DNA from: Melieria omissa
Lineage: Eukaryota > Arthropoda > Insecta > Diptera > Ulidiidae
Direction: 5' to 3'
DNA length: 64,000 nucleotides
Assembly: GCA_963971225.1 (NCBI GenBank)
Contig: OZ020268.1
Location: 54,621,900-54,685,899 of the forward strand
Shown here: positions 26,601-38,600 of the stretch, piece by piece
How the letters are laid out: each line of letters opens with the position of its first letter
How positions within the stretch are numbered: position 1 is the stretch's first letter
Made by a program: the position numbers and the translations under genes
The notes under the pieces: model-generated
What the model saw: only the letters and a program-made list of their open reading frames with translations
Told to the model about the DNA's origin: nothing
The model's database searches: none

Positions 26601-29600
26601 AAAGGCACAGAAGGAACGCGAGGCGAAAAAGCTGGCCAAGGAGAACATCGAGCGCAGTCAAATCGCCTACCTGGACATACCCGCCGAGCTGGCGTTCATC
26701 TACTCGAAGGTGGATGGCTGGACACCGGTGCACGGCGATCGCCACTTGGTGAAGGTGGTTGGTACTGTGCCCGGACCGCCGCTGGCCAGCGACTTGCCCA
26801 AAGACCTGGATCAGTTCTCGTTCGGCAAATTCAGTTCGGTGTATTGCAACGGGCTGCGCTTGTCGCCCAGACGAGAACCCATTACCATGCCGTTCCTTAC
26901 GCGGGCTGCTTCGCGAGATCAAGATTTCCAGGACTCGCTGGCAGTGTTCAAGTTGATTCTGCGCTGGACCAACGACAAAACACTGGACGGCAACAAGGAG
27001 AAGGTACTCTCCGACTACATTGTGCACAAGGGCCTCTCGTCGCGTGGCTTGCGTGACGAAATTCTCGTGCAGCTCTGCAATCAGGTGTACAACGCAGAAG
27101 AGGCCAATGCGCAGCGCATCTGGCAGCTGATGGCACACTGCCTGTCCTGCTTCCAGCCAGGCCCCGCCTTCAGCAAGTATCTGATGAAGTTCATCATGGA
27201 CCATGCGCCGTCGTCCATGAAGGAGCTGCTGCTCAAGAAGATACTGCGGAACTCCAGCAACACGCAGGCGAGTGCCTGTCGCAACTTTGTGCCCTCGTGG
27301 GTGGAATGGCGCGCCACAACGAAAATATCCGACATTGCTGTGGCGCTCACTATGCCCGATGATGTAACACAAACGGTGGCCATCGATTCGTGGACCACCT
27401 GCGAGGAGGCCGCTTCGTTAGCCATATCGACGATGGGCATATCGAATCGCGGCTGGTCGGTTGTGCTTGACGATGGAAAATTGGTCACCGACTCCTGCGG
27501 TCTTGACTATGTGCTCGATCTGATATCAGAGAAAGAGTTATGCCCCGCATTTCCGGCAGTGCGCAGCGACTTGATGAAGACAGGTGCTAAATTTACGCGC
27601 ACAATAATGCCTGAACTTGAACCCAGCAGTCCAAAGCGGCCGCAAGTGCCGCCACCGGAGCCACCCAAGTCCAAAGCGTCGCCGCCTCGTGAGACGCCCA
27701 TACAAGAGCCACAGTTAGAGCCGCCAGTGCGCAAGACTTCGCGTGATTTGCTATCGCGCAGCTCTGCATTGAACGAACGCTACTTTGAGCAGGAGAAAAC
27801 GCGCTCCAAATCGCTGGATGATCTTTTGGCAGGCGATGTGACCGACCTAGATCCTACGCCTGAACCGGAACCGCTGACTAATTTGGGCCTGTCCGAGAGC
27901 AGACTCAATGACAGATACCACTCGGCAGAGCGGCTGGCGCCCATGGGCAAGGAGACTGGGCCGCGCTATCAGAAATCGCAGAACGCAGGCAGACGATCCC
28001 ATGCGGGCTCACACTCCAGCAAATATATGGAGAAATCCGAGTATGCGACGCGCTCGTCGGCCATGTCCGATACCAGCGAAGCGCCTTCGTTGGCTTCGCA
28101 TGTGCGTCGCGTGCGCGTACCATCGCAAGCGTCGGACGTGGACCAGTTCCTGGATGACTTGTTCAGTCCGGTATTGGATGGCTCCTTGGATGAGTTGTCC
28201 GATGCGCGTTCGTTAGCGGCCAGTATACGTGGAGGTGGCGAAAAGTTGAAATCAATGCTGAATGTGCCTGGCAACAACGAAAACGATTTTCTTGAAGCGC
28301 CCGAACTTGAAGCAGCTACACTTTCTTGGGATGTGGCCACTTTGAGTGGCAGAATTAAGGGCGGTGGCGAGAAGCATGGCGAAGAAACACCATCGGAGAA
28401 CCTAGATGAATACATAACGGGCCTGTTCAAACCCATATTCGTAAACGATGCCGTGAAGACTCTGACTAAGCAAGCCGAGCTAATCGAGACCATTAAGGGT
28501 GGCGGCACCACCCACACGCAATCAACCAGCAACACTGGCTTTGTCACCTCGCCTGTTGTCAGCCCCATAAGCCCGATTATGTCGAATGCCGATAATCTCA
28601 TACAAATGATCAACATACCGACCGATGCCGATCCCAGTGTCTATCAGCATCAGGTGCAGCGCGCCTTCCTCCAGTCGGCCATGGCGCAAAACTTACAAAT
28701 CCAGCAACAGCTCCTGGCACAAAATCAGGCGCTGCAGACATTACTCAGTCAGCAGGACACGCCCACGGGCACAACGTCGCCGCCACCACTGGTGCCTGTT
28801 CTGACCACAGTGCAGCAGTCCACCAGCACCAGCACCAGCAACAACATAACCACAAAGCTCAACGTTTCGCCGCAACACATGCAAAACAATGTCCGCAAAC
28901 AGAGCGTGAAAAATCGCATTTCGCAATTTTCCGAGAACGATCGCAACCGCAAGGCTTCTTCGGAGAGTAGTGGCTCCCTGATACCGCCGCCACCACCACC
29001 GCCCATGCCGCCACCAGTTGAGGCCAAAGATCCCTCGGAGACGCGCCACTTCCTCGATCCGTACGGACGCGCAAAGACGGTGCGCATTGGCAAGTGGCGT
29101 TGGCCGCCACCGCAGGATGCGCCGCAGTTCGAGACCGAGGAGGACTTCTTTGCCTTCAAGATGCGCCAAACGCAACGCAAGACCACGCCGCAGTCGCAGT
29201 TTCACAGCAGCAACGGCTCGCTTACCGGCTCCGCCATGGAATGGGAGGAGTTCGAAATTGACACCTCAAAGAGTCCGTCGCCCACGTCGCACATGCCGCC
29301 CACACACACTTCGCAAATGGTGCGCACGTCGATAAAAATCGAGACGAGCGGCGGCAAGAACAGCAGCAAGGAGTATATGGAGCAACAGCAGCTGCAGCAT
29401 CAGCAACAGCAGATGGTCATCGCCACCAAGGTGGCCAAGAAGAGCTTTGAAATCGGCGCTGATAGGCCGCCGCCGGGTAGTGTTGGAAAATTGAAGTTGA
29501 GCTCTGAGATGCGGCAGCGCCTGGAGCAGGTTACGGCCGGCCACTCGGTACGTTCGACGGTGAGCACCAAGTCCGAGCAACGCACGCCCGCCAAACTGGA

Positions 29601-32600
29601 GGACACCAGAAAACTAATGCTGCAGCAGCAGCTCAGCGGTCACTTTAGCAATATGGATGGCAAGAACGGGCAGGAGTTATCGTCCGTACGATCACAAATC
29701 GAACGCATGGAGGGCAAACTGTCGCCGCCGCCCACATGGCCAGCCGTGGTGCCACCCGCGCCCAGTGTACCGGCGCCACCGCCGCCAATACGGCCACCAA
29801 ACGTTGCACCGCCTGCGCCGCCGCCCGCGCCAAAGAGTCCACATCACGAGCACGAAAACGAGCCCGACGACATGATGTATCGCGGTCAAAGCGGCAAAGA
29901 TGTGCCGGCGTTCATACAGCGCCAGGATCGCGACACTTTTGGTGCACGTCACAACTGGAACGGTTCTGACGATTCGAAGGAGGCGTACGATTCGTGGGGC
30001 AGAGCCGAGTCCGCCAAGCTGGACATGGTCTACGAGACCAGCTTCAAGAAGGAGATAAAAAACGAACGTGACCGCTCCAGATCGCGTTCGCGCTCGCGGG
30101 ATCGTGACGACTTTTCCGAGTCTGTATGGGATCGCACCGAAGTGGAGGGTCCCTCATCCAGTGGCAGCGATCGTGAACGCGAAAAGGAGCGCGAGAAGCG
30201 CGATCGCATCTACGAGATACGCCAGGTGGAGCGCGAGAAGGAGAGCAACAAGGTCTACCAGCCGGCGCCGCCGAAAGTTATCACAGCCACAGTGGAGCGC
30301 GTCGATGGCGCATCCATGAACTCGCTCAGTCAAATGGACAGGAAATTCTCACATCCTAACTCGATGCCTTCGGTGCACAAGCAGGCAACGAGCATGACGA
30401 CCAGCATGAGCTCCAACTCGACTGCCACACCGGCCACGTTCCGCACGCACATGGCGCAAAAATACGAAAAGGAACGCAAACGCAAATCGTCCGCATCCAC
30501 TGTCATGTCGCAGAGCACGCGTCGCGACGAGGAGACTGACGGCGGCGACGAGTGGCCGCTGCCGGCCATTCCCGCTCCGGTGCCGGCGCCGCCCTCCATC
30601 AAAAGTCCCGCAACGGCGTGTCTCACGTACAATCGTGTGCCATGGAAGCTGCGCGTACGCAAGGAAGTCTTCCATCCGAACGAGCCCATTGGGCCGCCAA
30701 TTGCGCTCGATTTGCTGTTCGCGCAGGTGGTGGCCGACGTGTTCGGCGTCACGCCGTGCCTGCGCATATCGCCGCAGGAGAAGATGGCTGCCATGAGCAT
30801 GCTAAACGGGCACGGTGTTACCGTGGACACGATACGCAGTCAAAATGTGCGCGCCATTGTCAAACGTCATCTGATCGACATGGCACGCAGCTGGCCGCTC
30901 TACTTTGCGCGACTGTTTGCGGTGCAGGGTGCACCCCAATATCCGGACGTCTCCATTATGGGCATCTCGCACAACGGCCTCTACTTGGCACGCCGCGACG
31001 CGGACTACTTGATTGTGGTGCAGTCAATATCGCTCGGTGAGATACAGAATGCGGTCACGCTGCCGCGTCCAGCATCGCTGCAGCTGAATCTGCGCAACGG
31101 CGATCACCTGGCCCTGCATGCCGTAAGGGCCGTTTCCATACAAGTCATGATTAGCACATTTGTGCAGGAATACCGCAAGGTGAGTGACCCTTCATTGACA
31201 TTATTTGAGGCATAAAATTGAAACATCGATTTGAAGATAAATGAATGAAATTGATTGCTGGTCGATAGGACAAAGGGTTGTCATATACGAGTATATAATG
31301 TCAAAACTATCCAGAATACACTTCGATACCTAATTCTGACATTCGAATTACAGTCTCTCTGAGTAGAAAGTGAAAGGCTTCGGTAGATAGCACAAAGTAT
31401 GTTAAGTGACCATGCAAGCTGTAGGTTGTAATTTTCTTATCTTTATGTAGGAATGATTGCTCCAAAACAGACCAATGGTGTACACAGAGGAGGGTTTGGG
31501 GGTTCAAACTCCTTAAATACACAAATTACTGGTTCAAAATATGGTTTGAAATGATATTGAGCTCAAAAGTTGTATGCAGAACCTTCCCCCTCAAAATGAA
31601 ATCCTGTGAGCACCAATGGAGCAGACATAGGCCAAAGAGGCTCGCAGTGATACCACAATTGATTGGACTCATATTTCATGGCTGCCAACAGACTCAGTTT
31701 GAAATTTAAAACGAAATTAATCGGATTTATGTTAACTTGTAACAGGATCGGATTCAGAAAAATATTTGGGGGGGGTTTCAAAAAGTAATTGTTTAATATT
31801 CATAAAATGCCTTTTCATTTGTATGTATCATAGTTTTAAAGTCGATCCTAATATTTCGGAGCGGAGGGTTTCAACCCCCAAAACACCCCCTGAATCCTCC
31901 ACTGCCTTTTAATATTTTGGACGATATTTCAAAAACAAGAAAATATTTGTATCTAATATTTTTTATCTTTTGTTCGGATGGTTTTTTAAGCTGATTTTTC
32001 GAGTTAATTACAAAACAAATTTATGGGCTTCGTGCTAGTAAAAGTTAGTCTCTTGAATTTAACTACTTTTTTAGTTGATAACTCGAAAACCAGACGAGTT
32101 TTTATATCCTTAAAACATTTTTCTGCCAACAATTAAACTGCCGCATTCCGCATTGATTTGAATGATCGAATTTCGAGCATTTCGTGAACAGCCACAACAG
32201 GATTTTACTGACAGCAACGCAGCTGTCTGGCAGCTTAGCAGTTGTAAGCCAGCCGCAAATGTCATCATCGTCGCCGCAGAAAACGAGTGCCATTCCATTG
32301 AATTTAGTAGCACATACGACAATTGTTTTCTCAGGAGACGACATGTCAAACGAATGGCTACCAATTGCCACAAATGGTAACCGAAAGTCAAGGCAACTTG
32401 CAGTTATTTGAAAGAAAAATAGATAAAATAAAAATGAAAAAACATAAAATTGAAGAGCAACAAAAAACAGATCAACTAAATGGTCGAGTTGTTTGCCATT
32501 TGTGTGCAAAGCCAGAGTGAAATGTGGCGCTGTGGTCGATGTCGATAAACTCTGCGAGGAAGCGGCGCTCACAATTGCTCGCATTGACTGACAAATTGCG

Positions 32601-35600
32601 CGAAAGGTGGCGCGCGACCCGAACCTGTAGTACGGCGCCAACCAGTTAAACCAGATCATGCAACATAGGTGGGGGAGGAAGGGGAGGCGGCGTATTGCAT
32701 GCAAATGCACAATTCGCTTATGCGTCGAGTGTGAAAATGATTATGAAAAATGAAAAACTGTCGTCGACGCAATCATTCATTGCTCTCTGCCAATGCGACA
32801 TTGAATGGGCCTCTTTCGAGATAGGAGCACGTTGCATGAAAAATGACTACTCAAAGTGTACAGTTAACGGTCATGCAATTCATTGCTCTCCAGCTTAAAA
32901 TTAAAGTCGCAATTGAGTATTCGATTGCGGTGGTGGAGATGGTGAAGTGTATACAATTTTTGACTTTGACAAGTCATATTGAATGTTGCCATATTGAGTT
33001 AAGAAACCAGTGGCGCACAATGGATTTCATTTAAGGGGGTTTTGAGTACAACTTTTGAGCTTAATATAATTTTAAATCTTATTTTGTACCAGAAATTTTT
33101 GTGTTTGGGGGATTTAAACCCCCAAAGCACCCTGTGTGCGCCACTGTTTCGTTACGAGTTAAATGCAAAAATATTGAGAGGGAAAAATGTTTATGAATGA
33201 AAGATTATGGTTTTTGCTTAATAAATAAACATGACTTTTACAATCTGAATTTCTATGAAATACCTGGAATATTGATAATTTTCACTAGTTAGTAATTATT
33301 TCTTAACGTATTTGATATAAATACATAAAAGAAATTTAAATTAATAATATTTTTTGTAAATATTGAATGAGCATTGCCTTTTCAATTTGTATGAAATTTT
33401 TATGAAATTTTGATTATAGTTTTCAAAAGTTCAGACAATTTAAATCCTGAAAAAGTTTTAGTCCTTTATTTAGACATTCGATTTTGTATCGAATAGAGTC
33501 GCTAACAAAAGTCTTCAGAGGTTAATTTACCCTAAAAATTGGTTTACTGATCATGTAAGCCGAGCTTGCTTGAACGTTTTCAGGCATGAAATAAACATTT
33601 CGTGAATGTTACCAGACATGAAAAATTCGACAGCCAGTATGTCCTACTAAGGGCAGAAACCAAAAAACGATTATCTAAAAGTTTAAAGTACTTTCTATTA
33701 CTAAATCAGTAAGTAATGGAAAGTCCCATATGTAGTCACTTTGACTGCAGTATTGTTTACCGACTTTTTTTTTATTATATTGGTTTTTATTAAGTAGCAA
33801 ATATGAATAAATGCGCATGAGATTAAATTAAAATAAGTCCTTAATTTTAATTTTTTTATCGTTTACAAAGTAAATTCAATTAAATACATGCAAAATTGGG
33901 GTAAAAAATTGTTTTGAATAAATTTTAAACTTATTTATTTCATTTAGCTTTAAAAATTAGTAAAAGTCACGTACGATATTTTTTTAGAATGCGATACAAG
34001 AAAAGTTATTTACAATAAAAGACATCAATGTAGTCAATATGACTACCTTGAGCATTCTAGTGTTAACCTCACTCATACGAAAACCTCAACTAACATAACC
34101 TAACTTCCTTAGAATTTTAGACCAGCTAAACTTCAAGTAAATACTGAAGTGTGAATATCAAAACCTCTATTGACATTAAAAATGTCAACAACTGAAAAAA
34201 CCAGCGCAAATCCTGCCAACAACAATAACAACAACCACAATAACAGAAACAATTAATGCAATTCGAATCGAAATGTCAACAATTGAAAAAACCAGCGCAA
34301 ATCCTGCCAACAACAATAACAACAACCACAATAACAAAAACAATGAATGCAATTCGAATCAATCAAATATTTCTTAAATGGGTCTTGATTGCATACAAAC
34401 TTGTAACGTTTCTCTGCTGCAAATGTTATTGTTGTTATTATTATTGTTGTTGTTGCATTATTTCTTACAATTACTGAGCTATAAATGCAATACAACCGTA
34501 ATTTTTATGGGGAAATAAATAACTGCTTACAGGCATTTTTATCGCTGTCTGTGTGCGCTGATACGCACAAACATGAGCGCAAATTTAACAACAACAACAA
34601 CAACAAAAACAACAACAACTCTAACAAAAGCAATGCACACAGAAAAAATATGAAAGCACTTATTCGCTTCTGTGGCAACATAAATAAACAGCAGCCAACT
34701 TCATTACGTTGCTCGCTCACAATGCATTGTGGGATTAAGAGTTGAATTTGTGTATAAATAAAAAAATAAAATTTTTTAAATTATTATAAAGTTAGTGATA
34801 TTATTTTAAGGAAGATGAAAGTTTTGAAAAATGCAAATGCAGAATTATTATTATTTTTATTTATATTTATTATTATTATTATTATTATACTTAATTCTCA
34901 GCTTCGCTGGAATATACCTATCCCGGGTTTATAACCAAAGGGATTAGGCTCTGTTGACTATTGTGTTATGTGTTTTTATGTGTTTAGGAAGGATCGCACG
35001 ATGTTACACGTTTTAAGTATTACAGATTTTTGTATTGGGATGTGCGTTTGTTCTTCTAATTTTAAAGTTCTTAATATTTTTGGAACAAAATAAATTGTCT
35101 TATATTTATTTATAAATTTATATATTTTATACAAAATTTTGCATGAAAAGTTGCACATTTTTTAATTTTAGTCCCACTGTGTGTGTGGCTGCGCTGCCTG
35201 CTTTTCTGGCAAGCAGCGAGTACGCCAATGCTTTCTAACGACCAACTCTCTGCGCGAGCGCCAACTATGCATGAGGCGCTTTACGGCCCCGCTGTTCCCC
35301 TGGCCCACCAGTGGCGGCCGTTGTTACGCTCGGCCACGCTTGCGCCGCTGACCACCGGTTGGTTGGCTGAGCGAGCGAGCGAACCTGGTGAAATGGTCAA
35401 GTGGTCACATTGCAGTTTTTGCGTCTTCAGTTGCGGCGAACGTGTGCGAGCGGCTACAAGCGTACAGCGGAAAGCACGGCGAGCGCGTACGCGGCAAATT
35501 GCGTGAATTTTGCACACTAGTTGTGGTGGTGGCTGGTGCAAGTTGTTTGCAGCAAGTGTCCGCCTGCGGTGCACCGCTCGCTGACTTTTACGACGCGCAC

Positions 35601-38600
35601 CCATTGGCCACGCATCCGGCTGTTTTTTTCGTGCAGTGGCACAAAGTCAACAATAAAGAAAAACAAAAGTGAAAATCTCGTCAATTGTTGCGCAGCGCAG
35701 TCAATAAATGCTGCAATTTTTTGTTTTTGGCGTTTGTGCTAGAATTGCAGAATAACTCGCTGCATCAGTTGTTGTGAGCAAGAAAAACAAATTCAAGATT
35801 TTTGCCGTCTATCCGTGTGTGTGTGTGTGTGCGTTCTGACACTTGCTGTCTGACCCACTTGTGGCATTCTGGCGCGACAGCATGTGTCTCTAACTGAGTG
35901 CCGCACAACACTTGTATACAAAGTCGCTCGGCTACATGTGGCCGGCCACAAAAGTGCGTTGACAGCAAAGCGACGCGCGGCCTTTTAATTGTTGCTCGTA
36001 ATTGGTCAGTGCGGTCTGGTGTTAAACGCTGCAGCCGCTGCCAAAGCGACAGCCATAAAACCGCTCTAACGGCAACAGACTTTCACTTATTGCGCAGCCA
36101 AAAGAGCAAAAATCCAAACAGCAGCGCTAGCGAACGCTGAAACCTTCGCAAATGAAATCAATGCAAATTAGTCTAAAAAGTTGTTGAGAAAAAAATACAT
36201 TTTCAAATAAACAAAATAAGAAGCAAAAAGACGCCTACAATTTCGATTGTTGCGCGCGTTTCGTGTGGCATTTGGGACTTGATTTGCTAATGCACCAAGT
36301 GAAGTCATGTCGAGAACATCGTCCAAAACGCACAAAATGCCGGAAACGGTGCGCTCCAGCAAGTCCGAAACGTCGGCGCGTCCCAAATTGCCGCGCACAA
36401 CGGATGTAGCCGCGACGGGCAGCCATAGCGGCGCCACGGCGCACCACAAATTCAGCAGCATTGTGAATAAGGTCGAGTCGCTGATTGGACGCATGAACAG
36501 CGACAAGCTGAACAACTTTAAGGCGCTGCAGAGTGCTGCTCACAGCAATCACAATAACAGCAACAACCACAGAAACAATAACAATCAAATCAATAACAAT
36601 CACAACAACAATAACAGCAATCACAGCAACTATCCTCCAAACACTTCTGCCAGCCCTTCGAAGACGCGCCGTACGCAGTCCTGCAATAGTAGCAAAAACA
36701 ACAATGCCTCACCGCCCTGCACGCAGTGCGCAACATCGCCATCGTCCTGCGACAATCTGACACAATGCGCCTCGTTGGATTCGCTCAATCAGCTAACCGA
36801 TGCCGAGAGCTACGAGGAGCACGAGCTGACCTACACGGACTCGGACGATGCTGAGATTGCGCACATCACTGGCACAACGGCAGTGCAGGTGCACCGGCGC
36901 AGCGATCTGGACCAGCTTACCGACGAGACCATACGCGAGTTTAACGAACAATGCTCGTCGCTGAGTCACGATCTGGACTTTGAGAATGTGTGGAGCGCCG
37001 AGGAGGACGAGCCGCATGGCGAGCGCACAAGCTGCTGTTGCAGTCCGTCGGCGCAAGGCGACCGCAAGGATGCGCAGGATTATGAGACATTTGAAACGAA
37101 CGGCGACAATGGTCGCCACAACCAAAGAGACAAGAACAACAATAATAATAAAAGCGACTGTAGCGGCGGCCAGTCGAGCAGAAAGCGACGCGATAAGAAG
37201 ATGCACATGACTTGGCAGCAGATGCAGCAGCTGTGTGGCGAGAGCTGTGCGGCAAATGATGCGACGACGGCGGCGGACGGTCACTGGCAGGAGCCGCACA
37301 CATACACGAATGGAGACGGCATGGAGCACAACGAGCTGACGTGTTGTCATGAAAATGACGCCAGCACCAGCGAGGACAATTCGGAAGAGGCACACGGCAT
37401 CAGTGGTCAGTCGCTGAGTAATGGCAGCAATGGAAGTGTGGGCACCAATACTAACATCAATGGTTCTGGAAAATCGCGACGTCTGAGTGTGGCGAGCAGC
37501 GGCTCGGTAGGCCGCATGGAGACCATTTTGGAGGAGCCGTCCGAGTCGAAGATATCGGTAAAAGAGATACTTGCACGCTTCGAAACTATGAGCATGTCGG
37601 AGGTAAATGTTGCATACTAGTCAAGAAAGTTGAAGAGTTACTGTGACCGCTGACCATCCTGACTGATATTTGCTCAACATTATTTCTTGTGACTGGCTTT
37701 GAAGAAGCTCAAAATTCAAAATTCAAAATTCGAAACTTCGAACGACAGCAATCGAATGTGAGATAATTTCTGTATGCGTCTCTGATGAGGCACTCTTCAC
37801 TTCCGAATTTTCCTTTCAATTATGGTTGATGCGATAATCAGCATATGAGGGATTTTTGTGGTTTGAAAAAGGCTCAGAGAATGATTGATTTTTCGGTGAT
37901 TGTTTGGTGTGATTGAGAAAAAACTCGACTTTTGGAGAAGTAGTTACTTTATTCCATTTGGGTTTTGCCTGACCACAAAGGGAAGGATATCCCTAGGAGA
38001 GTGGATAGCCTCGAAGCAGTAAGGGAACCACCATTCTATGGAAAACCATATTCCTCAAGTAGGTTGATAGAAAGACAATGGTCAAAGAAGAACATTAGGT
38101 CTAGAAAAGACGATAGTTCTAAGGGGAAGTATTGCTTTAAGGGGGACTATAGCTCTAAGGTGAACTTTAGCCCTCAACGGATGATAACCTTAAAGACAAT
38201 ATTTAACAGCTTTAAGGATGTCTTAAGACTTATATCAGCGCTAAGAGTAACGAAAGTACAGGACAGTCGCAACAGAACTAAGAAGACTGTCCCAAGGAGT
38301 AGGATAAATATAAGGGAAAGGATAACTCTAAGGTAGTTCACAGTTCTGAGGGGAACAATGCATTAAAGAAGAACGTTGGTCCTAAGTGAGATGGTAATGA
38401 GGAAAGAACGTCCAAAGAGAGATGATAAAAGAAAGGATAGTTCTAAAGTTGATTACAGTTCTGAGGGAAACAATGCATTAAAGAAGAACGTTGGTCCTAA
38501 GTGAGATGGTAATGAGTAACGAACGTCCAAAGAGAGATGATAAAAGAAAGGATAATTCTAACGTTGATCACAGTTCTGAGTGAAACAATGAGAAAAAGAG

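Noticed and set aside
32102..32710. Minus-strand frame of 202 codons in the large intron
   Set aside because: Overlaps four plus-strand open frames of similar quality; Phe/Cys/Leu-rich with no domain. Composition is the simpler explanation.
37965..38336. Plus-strand 123-codon frame rich in Lys, Ser and Arg
   Set aside because: Built from the same short words as the adjacent 115-bp tandem repeat and lacking splice links to the exon at 36307.
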